Shown: positions 1 to 10,169 of the stretch, one piece after another | Layout: each line of letters opens with the position of its first letter | Position numbering within the stretch: position 1 is the stretch's first letter | Source: Halomonas sp. 25-S5 | GTDB taxonomy: Bacteria; Pseudomonadota; Gammaproteobacteria; Pseudomonadales; Halomonadaceae | Direction of reading: 5' to 3' | NCBI RefSeq assembly: GCF_029889845.1 | Contig: NZ_JARANV010000002.1 | Span: 1-64,000, forward strand | Length of the DNA stretch: 64,000 bases | The notes under the pieces: generated by a model | What the model saw: the letters and a program-made list of their open reading frames with translations, nothing else | Database searches by the model: none | Told to the model about the DNA's origin: nothing | Made by a program: the position numbers and the translations under genes

Positions 1-110
1 ACCATAGCGTGCGGGAACCACCTGATCCCTTGCCGAACTCAGCAGTGAAACCGCTCAGCGCCGATGGTAGTGTGGGGCCTCCCCATGCGAGAGTAGGTCA
101 TCGTCAGGCA
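1..110 (+). rRNA. rrf: 5S ribosomal RNA, 3' part (5' end outside window)
   Basis: The first 110 bases match the gammaproteobacterial 5S rRNA body, including the conserved TGCCGAACTCAG segment, the GCGCCGATGGTAGTGTGGGG stretch and the CCCATGCGAGAGTAGG helix. The 3' end, TCAGGCA, closes the terminal helix. About ten 5' bases are missing because the window starts inside the gene. Two hairpins follow directly, so this is the end of an rRNA operon running in from the left. Confidence 0.95.
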
Positions 111-119
111 CTTATTCTG

Positions 120-144
120 AAACCCCGGCCATTGGTCGGGGTTT
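120..144 (+). terminator. rRNA operon terminator 1
   Basis: An inverted repeat (AACCCCG paired with CGGGGTT, extended by GGCC pairing) lies ten bases after the 5S end. It is the first of two tandem hairpins. Confidence 0.7.
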
Positions 145-150
145 GGCATG

Positions 151-186
151 AAAAACCCCGAGTTCATTAGAGCTCGGGGTTTTTTC
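151..186 (+). terminator. rRNA operon terminator 2 (intrinsic)
   Basis: A strong hairpin (AACCCCGAG against CTCGGGGTT) is followed by a T run, and preceded by an A run on the other arm. It is a textbook intrinsic terminator and could work in both directions. Confidence 0.9.
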
Positions 187-250
187 ATGCGCGGCCCGTG
201 AAAGTGTCACCTGTTATCATGGCGTTGCGAATCACAACCGGAGATCGTAC

Positions 251-679
251 GTGACGCTGACCACCCCGGCCCTGCTCTTTCCCGCCATCTCGCTGCTGCT
301 GCTGGCCTATACCAACCGCTTCCTGGTGCTCGCCCAGCTGATCCGCAAGCTGGCGGACGAGGAGCGTGACCGGCATCAGACCGGCACCGCCCGACAGATC
401 GTGTTGCTGCGTCGGCGCATCTCCCTGACCAAGCGCATGCAGGTGGCGGGGGTGCTGAGCTTCCTGCTCTGTACGCTGTCGATGTTCGCGCTCTTCCTGT
501 CGCTCGAACTGCTGGGCATGCTGCTCTTCGGCGTGAGCCTGGTGACCCTGTCCATATCGCTGATCTACTCGCTCTGGGAGGTGACCATTTCCACCAATGC
601 ACTCAATGTCCAGTTGCAGGATATCGAGGATCAGAGGAAGGGCACTTCCCCGGTGGCGCCCGAGGAGGCCAGCCCATGA
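251..679 (+). CDS. DUF2721 family membrane protein
   Basis: A 142-residue protein starting at GTG 251. It has a hydrophobic N-terminal segment (about residues 5-25), a basic middle region with RRRISLTKRMQ, and two closely spaced hydrophobic helices (about 65-110). This is the layout of DUF2721 inner-membrane proteins, whose function is unknown. The stop overlaps the start of rlmM (ATGA), so the two genes are translationally coupled. Assignment to DUF2721 is from pattern memory; the membrane topology is visible. Confidence 0.7.
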   Translation: MTLTTPALLFPAISLLLLAYTNRFLVLAQLIRKLADEERDRHQTGTARQIVLLRRRISLTKRMQVAGVLSFLLCTLSMFALFLSLELLGMLLFGVSLVTLSISLIYSLWEVTISTNALNVQLQDIEDQRKGTSPVAPEEASP

Positions 680-1743
680 CAGTGCCCGGTGAGCTGCTGC
701 TCTATTGTCGTCCGGGGTTCGAGCCGGACCTGGCGGCAGAACTCGCGGAGAAGGCCATGGCGCTCGGCTGGCAGGGAGAGGCCGACGTCAGCCCAGACGC
801 CGGTTTCGTGCGCTTCATCGCCGCCGGGGATGCACCGGCCAATGCCCTGCATCGGGCATTGCCGCTGGAAAGCCTGGTGTTTGCCCGCCAGAGCCTGCTC
901 GCGCTGCCGCCCCTTTCGCTTCTGCGCGAGGATCGCCTCACCCCGATCATCGAGCAGGTGGTGGCGAGCGGCTGGAGCTTCGATTCGGTCTGGCAGGAGA
1001 CACCGGACACCAACGAGGCCAAGGCCCTCGCCGGCCTGATCAAGGCCCTGAAGCGGCCGCTGGAGTCGCTGCTCAAGAAGCGGGGCGCCCTGCGGCGCAA
1101 GGCCGGCGGGCGCCGGCTTCACCTGCTGTGGAGTGACGGGGACCGCGTGCAGCTGGGCATGAGCTTTCCCGGCAACCGCAGTGAACTCCTCGGGGGGATT
1201 CGCCGGCTGCGCTTTCCCCATCGTGCGCCCAGCCGCTCCACCCTCAAGCTGGAGGAAGCCTGGCACGAGTTCATCCCGCGAGATGAATGGGACGAGCGCC
1301 TGGGGGAGGGTATGCAGGCGGCCGACCTGGGCGCCGCCCCCGGCGGCTGGACCTGGCAGCTGGTGCAGCGCGGCATGCATGTCTATGCCATCGACAACGG
1401 CCCCATGGACAAGGGGTTGATGGCCACGGGGCTGGTGGAGCACCTGTGCGAGGATGGCTTCGTCTGGGAGCCGCCGGGTCGGCTCGACTGGCTGGTGTGC
1501 GATATCGTCGACAAGCCGTCGCGCGTGCTGTCGATGGTCCAGCGCTGGCTGGTGCGTCGCTGGTGCCGGGAGGCGGTCTTTAACCTGAAGCTGCCCATGA
1601 AACGGCGCTGGCAGGAGGTCTCCCGCTGCCTGTCGGGCCTAGAGTCGGCGCTCGCCGAGGCCGGCGTCCGTGCCGAGGTGGCGTGTCGCCACCTCTACCA
1701 TGATCGCGAAGAGGTGACGGTACACGTGCGGATCCTGGACTGA
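676..1743 (+). CDS. rlmM: 23S rRNA (cytidine-2498-2'-O)-methyltransferase RlmM
   Basis: A 355-residue SAM-dependent methyltransferase of the RlmM (YgdE) family, which methylates the 2'-OH of C2498 in the peptidyl transferase centre of 23S rRNA. The N-terminal YCRPGFE motif is the family hallmark and belongs to the THUMP-like domain. The Rossmann methyltransferase half carries the SAM-binding LGAAPGGWTWQL (about residues 216-227), followed by VCDIVDKPSR and the catalytic-lysine region NLKLPMKRRW. Length equals the E. coli enzyme. The start overlaps the DUF2721 stop by four bases. Confidence 0.95.
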   Translation: MTVPGELLLYCRPGFEPDLAAELAEKAMALGWQGEADVSPDAGFVRFIAAGDAPANALHRALPLESLVFARQSLLALPPLSLLREDRLTPIIEQVVASGWSFDSVWQETPDTNEAKALAGLIKALKRPLESLLKKRGALRRKAGGRRLHLLWSDGDRVQLGMSFPGNRSELLGGIRRLRFPHRAPSRSTLKLEEAWHEFIPRDEWDERLGEGMQAADLGAAPGGWTWQLVQRGMHVYAIDNGPMDKGLMATGLVEHLCEDGFVWEPPGRLDWLVCDIVDKPSRVLSMVQRWLVRRWCREAVFNLKLPMKRRWQEVSRCLSGLESALAEAGVRAEVACRHLYHDREEVTVHVRILD

Positions 1744-1760
1744 CGCTGATCCGCGAGCCG

Positions 1761-2051
1761 TCAGTGGGTCGTCGGCTCGTAGATGCGGATACGTTCCTCC
1801 TCGGTCAGCAGCGGCAGCAGGCTCTGCATGACCCGGGCGCGTGTCTCGCTTTGGTACCACTCCTTCCAGGCGCGCATGTCACGCCACTTGGTGATCATCA
1901 GACGGCGATCGCTGTGGCCAAGCTCGACGAGGCTCTCGCCGCCGACGAAGCCACGCGCGCCGAGAGAGTGGCGCATGGCCTCCCGGGCGGCTGCCTCGTA
2001 TTCCTCCTCCAGGCCGGGCATGATACGACGTTCGATAATGATCTTGATCAT
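1761..2051 (-). CDS. Antibiotic biosynthesis monooxygenase (ABM) domain protein
   Basis: A 96-residue single-domain protein beginning [13 protein letters not shown], with the ABM/dimeric alpha-beta barrel pattern: first strand, helix [14 protein letters not shown], a glycine turn [11 protein letters not shown], strand [10 protein letters not shown] and helix [12 protein letters not shown] proteins include haem-degrading and quinol monooxygenases, but most small members are uncharacterised. GGGAG lies upstream of the ATG. It is transcribed divergently from tusA across a gap of about 40 bases. The substrate cannot be inferred. Confidence 0.8.
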   Translation of the reverse strand: MIKIIIERRIMPGLEEEYEAAAREAMRHSLGARGFVGGESLVELGHSDRRLMITKWRDMRAWKEWYQSETRARVMQSLLPLLTEEERIRIYEPTTH

Positions 2052-2092
2052 CCGTTACTCCCTTACTTAACTGTCCTGCAACGAGGTCATCG

Positions 2093-2344
2093 ATGGTTGA
2101 TTCCGCGGATTCCCTGCCGGCCTGTGATGTGCAACTCGATACCACGGGGCTCTACTGCCCTGAACCGATCATGCTGATGCACAACAAGGTGCGTGACATG
2201 CACTCGGGAGAGGTGCTCAAGGTGATCGCCAGCGACCCGGCCACGACCCGTGACATCCCCAAGTTCTGCAGTTTCCTCGGGCATGAGCTCCTGCATCAGC
2301 AGGAAGACGACGGCCGCTACCTCTACTTTATCCGTCTCGGCTGA
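2093..2344 (+). CDS. tusA: Sulfurtransferase TusA
   Basis: An 83-residue TusA/SirA-family protein. It carries the family motif [13 protein letters not shown] with the single persulfide-carrying Cys (about residue 21) in the CPxP context, followed by the [16 protein letters not shown] segment. TusA accepts sulfur from IscS and passes it to TusBCD/MnmA for s2U34 of tRNA, and also serves molybdenum cofactor synthesis. GAGG sits six bases before the ATG. Length matches E. coli TusA. Confidence 0.95.
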   Translation: MVDSADSLPACDVQLDTTGLYCPEPIMLMHNKVRDMHSGEVLKVIASDPATTRDIPKFCSFLGHELLHQQEDDGRYLYFIRLG

Positions 2345-2359
2345 GCCGCGACCAGCCCG

Positions 2360-3076
2360 TCAGTCGGTCGACGAGTCAACGTCGCCGCCGGGCATGACCA
2401 TCAGCGCCAGGGCCTCGAGGGTGGTGGGGTCCTCGTGGCGGATGCGGTTGGCGATCTGCCGCTGGAAGAAGTAGACCACCTGGTGGCGGCTGTGGCCGGG
2501 ATAGAGGCAGGGGTCGCCGGGAAGGATCGGGGTGGTCTCGATCAGCCGCTCGTCGACGAGCAGGGCCTCCACGGTGCCGTCGCTGTAGAGGCGCCAGCCG
2601 AAGACCTGCTTCAGCTGCCAGGGAGCATCGCTCTCGTCCATGCACAGCGCATGGGTCCCCTGGGTCTCGGGCAGCTGCTGGATCAGCGTGGTCTCGTCGG
2701 TCTCCTCGTAGTCGAAGTAGGCGGCGGCGTGCTCGAGTTCCAGCACCTTGTGCTCGGGGGGCTGCTCGAAGAGCTCCTCGGTCTCCGGGTCGCGATAGCC
2801 GATGAAATGGCCATGCTCGGCGTCATCCAGGCGACGGCAGGGCGTGAGGGCCTCCATCCAGGGCACCAGGCCGACTACCTCGCCATCTTCCTGCAGCCCC
2901 CAGGCCAGCAGAGGCATGCCGTACAGGGTGTCGGTATCTGAGGCGAGCCGATAGACCATTTCCAGATTGTCCAGCTCGGGCGAAAGGCGAACCAACCGGC
3001 GCCGGGCCAGTTGACGTTGGCGCATGGCCTCGAGGTCGATGACCCGGGCGGAGCGGGGTGACTGCGGGATTCCCAT
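2360..3076 (-). CDS. Conserved hypothetical protein, 238 aa
   Basis: An acidic soluble protein with no signal peptide or membrane segment. The N-terminus is basic (about residues 8-28, including RQRQLARRRL), followed by a mixed alpha/beta body with a hydrophobic start YGMPLLAWGL and a segment VLELEHAAAYFDYEE. I do not recognise a family. GGAGGG lies five bases before the ATG, so expression is likely. It converges with tusA, and the next gene on the same strand is the DUF3080 lipoprotein. Confidence 0.6.
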   Translation of the reverse strand: MGIPQSPRSARVIDLEAMRQRQLARRRLVRLSPELDNLEMVYRLASDTDTLYGMPLLAWGLQEDGEVVGLVPWMEALTPCRRLDDAEHGHFIGYRDPETEELFEQPPEHKVLELEHAAAYFDYEETDETTLIQQLPETQGTHALCMDESDAPWQLKQVFGWRLYSDGTVEALLVDERLIETTPILPGDPCLYPGHSRHQVVYFFQRQIANRIRHEDPTTLEALALMVMPGGDVDSSTD

Positions 3077-3189
3077 GATGTCCCTCCAAGTGCTGCGTGG
3101 TCACGGCATCGGCCTGGTAAGCAGCGCACTGCGTCACTATTTATCTCATCAATAGCACAGAGTGATTGCCAAGGTTAAGTCCCGGCGGC

Positions 3190-4257
3190 TCATCTGCAGT
3201 GACGGGCGAGACGGTTGCGCAGTGCAGCGTGGCGCTCGCGGGCCGCCGCGAAGGCCGGCAGCGGGGCTTCGGGGGCGCTCAGCGACAGCCAGCGTCGCCG
3301 GTAGTCGGCCACCGCCGGCGGGGACGCCACATGCACCTCGAGGAGGGCGTCGATGGCCCCGAGCCAGTGCCGGGCGGCGCGGTCGAGGTCCTCCAGCCAG
3401 GTCGCCAGTCGGGTCGCCTCTGGCGATCCGGCCAGGCGGTCGGCCGCCCCGCGACAGGCTGCGCGGTCCTCGCGCCTCAGGGCGCCCTCGATCAGCGTCG
3501 AGGCCTCGGCCAGGCGCTGTTCGGCGAGCAGCAGGGTGCGCAGCAGCTCGGCAGACAGCGGGCGTTCCTGCAGGGTCTTGAGGTGGCCCTCGAGGGTGGC
3601 CGAATCGGCCATCCAGTCGCGGTCGAACTGATGCAGGGTCGTCTCGCGCAGGTAGCGCAGCGCGGCACTGCGCGGCTCGATCTCGTCGAGGGCCTCGGGG
3701 GAGAGGGGAGAGCTCGCCCGGGAGAAATTCTTGACCCACTCCTCGGAGGCAAACAGGGCGTTCCAGCTGACACGCGGCAGCTGGTCGGTCTTGGTGGCGG
3801 TGAGCCGGGCCAGGCGTTCACGGCCGTCATCGGAGAGGTTGTCCGGCACGTCGCCGTTCCAGCAGCCGCTCAGCCTGCGCCACAGCTGGAGTTCGTAGAG
3901 CCAGCGCTGGCTGGGGGCCGCCACCTTGCCGAGCTGGTTGTTGCGTGCCGCCACGAGGTTGGTGATATGGCACTCGCGCAGGGCATAGATGTCGAGCATG
4001 CCCTCGCGGGTCTCGGCGACTTCGAACAGCCGCTGGTCGTGTTCGGGGAAGGCCGCGATGTTGTCCGGGGTCGAGCGCGGCGGCGCCTCGAGCGAGACGG
4101 TCTCGGCGAGGCGCTGCTGGTAGTCGCTCAGCAGGGCCTCGCTGTCGCCCTCGCCGCAGCCGGCCAGCAGCAGTAACGGCAGCGCCATCAGCCTCCGGAT
4201 CCCGCGGCGGCGGGATGCACGGCCGGCGTCACTCGGCAGGAATCTCGATCTGTCCAT
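3190..4257 (-). CDS. DUF3080 family lipoprotein
   Basis: A 355-residue protein with a lipobox LLLAGC (Cys about residue 34) after an Arg-rich n-region, so an outer- or inner-membrane lipoprotein is predicted. The body is helical and contains LREC/NNQLGKVA and SGCWNG segments typical of DUF3080, a family without known function. Start choice is uncertain. ATG 4257 gives a long n-region and overlaps the upstream MATE gene by 29 bases. ATG 4188 has GGAGG only three bases away but would leave just ten residues before the lipobox Cys, which is too short for a signal peptide. Confidence 0.75.
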   Translation of the reverse strand: MDRSRFLPSDAGRASRRRGIRRLMALPLLLLAGCGEGDSEALLSDYQQRLAETVSLEAPPRSTPDNIAAFPEHDQRLFEVAETREGMLDIYALRECHITNLVAARNNQLGKVAAPSQRWLYELQLWRRLSGCWNGDVPDNLSDDGRERLARLTATKTDQLPRVSWNALFASEEWVKNFSRASSPLSPEALDEIEPRSAALRYLRETTLHQFDRDWMADSATLEGHLKTLQERPLSAELLRTLLLAEQRLAEASTLIEGALRREDRAACRGAADRLAGSPEATRLATWLEDLDRAARHWLGAIDALLEVHVASPPAVADYRRRWLSLSAPEAPLPAFAAARERHAALRNRLARHCR

Positions 4258-5677
4258 GGGTCGTCGCCTTGCTGATGCGCCTGAGTCGCTCGCCCAACAG
4301 CACGGCTGCCGTGGTCAAGCCGGCAATCAGGCCGATCCAGTAGCCGTACACGCCCAGCGGGCCGAGCCATCCGAACAGGCCATGTGCTCCCAGCCAGTGG
4401 CCTCCGCCGAGCCCCACCAGCCAGTAGGCCAGCAGGGTGATCAGCATGATGATGCGGGTGTCCTTGTAGCCGCGCAGGGCCCCGGCCAGGTTGACCTGCA
4501 GGGCGTCCGACACCTGGTAGAGCATCGCCAGGCCGACCAGCGTCAGGGTCAGGCGCTGCACCTCGCTGTCATGAGTATAAAGCCCGATCACCGGCTCGGC
4601 GGTGAGCCATAGCAGCAGGCTGTTGAGCCCCGCCACGGCCAGCGCCACCAGGATGCCATGCCAGGCCACCAGGCGGGCGGCATCGGGGCGGCCCTGCCCC
4701 AGGGTGTGGCCGACCCGCACGGTCAGGGCCATGCCCAGGGAGAGCGGCAGCATGAACAGGATCGAGGTGTAGTTGAGCGCCACCTGGTGCGCCGCCACGG
4801 TGATCTCGCCGAGGCTGGCGATGAACAGGGCGATCAGGGTGAACAGCGTCACCTCCACGAAGATCGCCACGCCGATGGGCACGCCCACGTGCAGCAGCTC
4901 GCCGATCAGCGGCCAGCGCGGAGGCGTGGGCGAATGCCACAGCGCGACGTCACCATAGGCCCTGGAGTGCCGGGTGTAGGCGATCATCGCCAGGCCCATC
5001 ACCCACATGGAGAGCGCCGTGGCAATGCCGCAGCCCAGGGCGCCGAGGGCCGGCAGGCCTTGCACGCTGCCGGGTAGCCAGCCGCCGAACAGCCCCGCCA
5101 GCCCCTCGCCGCCGTAGATCAGCACGAAGTTGCAGGGGATGTTTACCCCGAGGCCGACCAGGCTGATCCACAGCGACGGTCGGGTATGGTTCATGCCGTC
5201 CGAGAAGGCGCGCAGCGCCTGGAAGAGCGCCACCCCGGGCATGCCGAAGGCCACGGCGGCCAGGTAGGCGGCGGCGCGCCCGGCGACCTCCTCGGGCACC
5301 GCCATCAGGCGAAAGATCGGCATCACCGTGAACCACAGCAGCGCCGCGGCGACCATGCCCAAGGCGAGGGCGATCCACAGCGCCTGGTGGACGCTGGGGC
5401 GAATCCCCGCCGTGCGGCCGCCACCCAGCAACTGGGCGACGATCGGCGTCAGTCCCATCAGGGTGCCGGTCATGAACAGCATCAGCGGCAGCCACAGGCT
5501 GGAACCCACCGAGACGGCCGCCAGGTCGGTGGCACTGAGTCGCCCGGTCATCATCACGTCGACGACGCTCATCCCGGCCTGGGCCAGCTGGGACCCGCAG
5601 ATGGGCAGCGCCAGGCGCATCAGGGGGCGCGTTTCCTGGCGGCTGGTGGCCAGCAGACGTGAGGCGAACGAGGCCAA
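4229..5677 (-). CDS. MATE family multidrug efflux transporter (NorM-like)
   Basis: A 482-residue polytopic membrane protein with about twelve hydrophobic segments in two homologous halves, as in NorM. The N-terminal half shows LALPICGSQLAQAGMSVVDVMMTG and MGLTPIVAQLLG, a typical MATE opening. The second half has VAAHQVALNYTSILFMLPLSLG, the conserved repeat of the first. These exporters use Na+ or H+ gradients to expel cationic drugs. In a halophile Na+ coupling is plausible but not shown. The gene overlaps the DUF3080 gene downstream. Confidence 0.9.
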   Translation of the reverse strand: MASFASRLLATSRQETRPLMRLALPICGSQLAQAGMSVVDVMMTGRLSATDLAAVSVGSSLWLPLMLFMTGTLMGLTPIVAQLLGGGRTAGIRPSVHQALWIALALGMVAAALLWFTVMPIFRLMAVPEEVAGRAAAYLAAVAFGMPGVALFQALRAFSDGMNHTRPSLWISLVGLGVNIPCNFVLIYGGEGLAGLFGGWLPGSVQGLPALGALGCGIATALSMWVMGLAMIAYTRHSRAYGDVALWHSPTPPRWPLIGELLHVGVPIGVAIFVEVTLFTLIALFIASLGEITVAAHQVALNYTSILFMLPLSLGMALTVRVGHTLGQGRPDAARLVAWHGILVALAVAGLNSLLLWLTAEPVIGLYTHDSEVQRLTLTLVGLAMLYQVSDALQVNLAGALRGYKDTRIIMLITLLAYWLVGLGGGHWLGAHGLFGWLGPLGVYGYWIGLIAGLTTAAVLLGERLRRISKATTHGQIEIPAE

Positions 5678-5791
5678 GGCAGCAGCTCCATGCGTCGAGG
5701 GTGAGTCGGCAGCGTCCGGCCCGGGACGAGCGCCGGCAGGCCGTCCAGTCTATCAGGAGGCAACGATTTTCGCGCCGCGCGGCCTTGCCTC

Positions 5792-5797
5792 TATAAT
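5792..5797 (+). promoter_or_regulatory. Candidate -10 element for epmC
   Basis: A perfect TATAAT lies 30 bases upstream of the epmC start codon in the gap between the divergent MATE gene and epmC. No convincing -35 hexamer is seen at 16-18 bp. Confidence 0.45.
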
Positions 5798-5826
5798 GGC
5801 GCCCTTTACGCCTTCCAGGAGCCTGC

Positions 5827-6402
5827 GTGAGCCACCGACTCGAGGATGTCATTGCGCTGTTCGACGGTCTCTTCCTGCCCCGCTACCAAACCCGCCTGGT
5901 GCGCGGCGGAGACGAGCCGCTCTACCTGCCGGCAGACGAGGTCTCCCCCTGGCATCGGGTGATCTTCGCCCGCGGCTTCTACGCCAGCGCCCTGCACGAG
6001 GTCAGCCACTGGTGCATCGCCGGAGCCCGGCGGAGACGGCTCGAGGACTACGGCTACTGGTACCTGCCCGACGGCCGGGATGCCCGCCAGCAGCGCGTCT
6101 TCGAGGCGGTGGAAGTGGCGCCCCAGGCGCTGGAGCGGCTCTTGTCGCAGGCCTGTGGCCTGCCCTTCAACGTCAGCGTCGACAACCTGGGCGAGGTGGA
6201 GGTCGACCGCGAGGGCTTCCAGGCGCGGGTCGAGGCGCGGGCCGAGCGCTACCTGCGCGAGGGTCTGCCGGGGCGCGCGGCGGCCTTCCGGCAGACGCTG
6301 GCGGCCTTCTACCGGGAAGGGGCCAGCCTCGAGCAAGCCGTGGCGGCCGGGCACCGTCGGCTCGAGTCGGCAGGATCGCGGCCCCTCGGGGTGATCGACT
6401 AG
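5827..6402 (+). CDS. epmC: Elongation factor P hydroxylase EpmC
   Basis: A 191-residue YfcM/EpmC protein. It hydroxylates the beta-lysylated lysine of EF-P, the last step of EF-P maturation after EpmB and EpmA. Family signatures are DEPLYLPAD, VIFARGFYASALHEVSHWCIAG (metal-binding HE..H residues at about 57-61), DYGYWYLPDGRD and the later PFNVSVDNL. The start is GTG 5827 with AGGAG five bases upstream. The gene is followed 36 bases later by the fused E1 dehydrogenase, possibly in one transcript. Confidence 0.95.
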   Translation: MSHRLEDVIALFDGLFLPRYQTRLVRGGDEPLYLPADEVSPWHRVIFARGFYASALHEVSHWCIAGARRRRLEDYGYWYLPDGRDARQQRVFEAVEVAPQALERLLSQACGLPFNVSVDNLGEVEVDREGFQARVEARAERYLREGLPGRAAAFRQTLAAFYREGASLEQAVAAGHRRLESAGSRPLGVID

Positions 6403-6438
6403 GCTGTAGGGCAATGTCCCGCCGACCGGAGGCCGACC

Positions 6439-8610
<2,172 letters not shown>

Positions 8611-8625
8611 TTGCCGTGGGGCCCC

Positions 8626-9180
8626 TCAGTCGTCGACGTCATCGCCGTCCAGCAGACGGCCATCGAAGGGACTGGCCTCGGGGGGTGCGACGCCCGGGGC
8701 GAGGCGCTGGTGCAGGTTGAGCATCACCGCCACCTCGTGCTCGGGGCGCAGTGGCTCGAGGCCCAGCTCGCCGAAGAGTTCGCCCCTTGCCCGGGCCCAA
8801 CCGCCGGGCTCGAGGTCATCGTAGAGGCTCTCGGCCGGGGCCAGTTCGACGAAGGGGTCGAGGCCGTAGGTGTCGAAGAGTCGCGAGATCGTCGCCTCGT
8901 CATCACTCACGCCGGCCGTGAAGAGGGTTTCGCTGAAGTGGTCGTTCTCCAGCTCGCGAATAACGTCCAGCGGGCTTACGCCCATGCTGTTGAGCTCCTC
9001 CAGGCTGTACTCGCCCAGCGAGACCATCTCGCTGTCCAGCCAGTCGTCGTCCGGCTGGATCAGGGTGTGCTTGACCCGCCCGTCGGGCAGCGTCCAGGCG
9101 ATGGCCAGCGGCAATCCGCCGTCCTCGCCGGTCTCGACGGCGATGAAGCCGGGGATCTCTTTGCTCTCGGGGCCGGCCAT
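8626..9180 (-). CDS. Hypothetical protein, possibly a degenerate DnaQ-fold exonuclease
   Basis: A 184-residue acidic protein. Its first part (FIAVETGEDGG, AIAWTLPDGRV, HTLIQPDDDW, then MGVSPLDVIREL) follows the order of strands and the G-x-P-x-x-V helix of DEDD 3'-5' exonucleases. The first catalytic D-x-E appears as V-E only, so activity is doubtful. This fold assignment is inference. The chosen ATG at 9180 sits two bases before the tatD stop, suggesting a tatD operon. A longer reading from 9264 would overlap tatD and looks unlikely. Confidence 0.5.
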   Translation of the reverse strand: MAGPESKEIPGFIAVETGEDGGLPLAIAWTLPDGRVKHTLIQPDDDWLDSEMVSLGEYSLEELNSMGVSPLDVIRELENDHFSETLFTAGVSDDEATISRLFDTYGLDPFVELAPAESLYDDLEPGGWARARGELFGELGLEPLRPEHEVAVMLNLHQRLAPGVAPPEASPFDGRLLDGDDVDD

Positions 9181-9181
9181 G

Positions 9182-10069
9182 TCAGGACTCCTCGTGTTCG
9201 GTGGCTGGGCGCGCCTCGCCTGCCGGCAGGCGGAAGAAGGCGAGCGCGGTCGCGGTGGTGGCACGGGCCAGTTCGGCCTCGTCCATGCCCCGCCAGTGGG
9301 CGATCTCCCGCACGATCCAGGGCAGCAGCGCCGGTTCGTGGCGTCTGCCCTTGAGTTTGGCAGGTAAATTGCGCGGCAGCAGGTACGGGCAGTCGGTTTC
9401 CACCATCAGCCGGTCCAGGGGGATCTCGTTGACCAGCTCGCGCAGGTGGTGGCCGCGACGCTCGTCGCACAGCCAGCCGGTCAGGCCGATATGCAGGTCC
9501 AGGTCCCGGTAGCCGTAGAGGGTCTCGCGGTCGGCAGTGAAGCAGTGCACCACGGCGTCGGGGATATCGTCTCGCCAGGCATGCAGCATCTCGCGCATGC
9601 GGCGCCCGGCGTCCCGCTCATGGAGGAACAGCGGCTTGCCGCTCTGGGCCGCCAGGCCGAGCTGGGCCTCGAAGGCACGCTCCTGCTCGGCGGGGGTGGA
9701 GAAGTTGCGGTTGAAGTCCAGGCCACATTCACCCACCGCCACCACCTCGGGCTGGCAGTGCAGGTCGCGCATCGCCCGCTCCAGCGCCGGGTCCCAGCGG
9801 CTGGCGTCGTGGGGATGCACCCCGGCGGTGGCGAAGAGCCCCGGGTGGCGGCGGGCCAGCGCCACCGCCTGTTCGGCATGCTCACGGTCGGTGCCGGTGA
9901 GGATCAGGGTGGTGACGTTCGCCGCCCGGGCGCGGGCCAGCACCGCCGGCAGGTCCCGAGCGAAACTGTCGTGGGTCAGGTTGGCGCCGATGTCTACCAG
10001 CGGCGCGGGCGAGGTGAAGCGCAGGGCCTCGGGCAGGACGTCGTCGCAGGTGTCGGTCGGGGCAACCAA
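9182..10069 (-). CDS. TatD family metal-dependent hydrolase
   Basis: A 295-residue TIM-barrel hydrolase of the TatD family (3'-5' DNA exonuclease/DNase). The start VDIGANLTHDSF carries N-L-T-H in place of the usual H-x-H metal motif, as in E. coli TatD itself. Other signatures are GVHPHDA, VAVGECGLDFNRNF, LFLHERDA, VVHCFT and the final metal Asp in MVETDCPYLLP. Length is slightly above the usual 260 because of an N-terminal extension, so an internal start is possible. It is followed immediately by the hypothetical gene ending at 8626. Confidence 0.92.
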   Translation of the reverse strand: MVAPTDTCDDVLPEALRFTSPAPLVDIGANLTHDSFARDLPAVLARARAANVTTLILTGTDREHAEQAVALARRHPGLFATAGVHPHDASRWDPALERAMRDLHCQPEVVAVGECGLDFNRNFSTPAEQERAFEAQLGLAAQSGKPLFLHERDAGRRMREMLHAWRDDIPDAVVHCFTADRETLYGYRDLDLHIGLTGWLCDERRGHHLRELVNEIPLDRLMVETDCPYLLPRNLPAKLKGRRHEPALLPWIVREIAHWRGMDEAELARATTATALAFFRLPAGEARPATEHEES

Positions 10070-10169
10070 GGCGGAACTCCTTCAGGGATCAGGCGCGTAT
10101 TGTACCCGTCGCCACGCCGGGCCGGCCATGCGTTACACTAGCGCCCTTGATGAATGAAGAGGTGAGCGC

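Noticed and set aside
1..250. tRNA gene after the 5S rRNA
   Set aside because: Only two hairpins lie between the 5S end and the first gene; no cloverleaf can be drawn.
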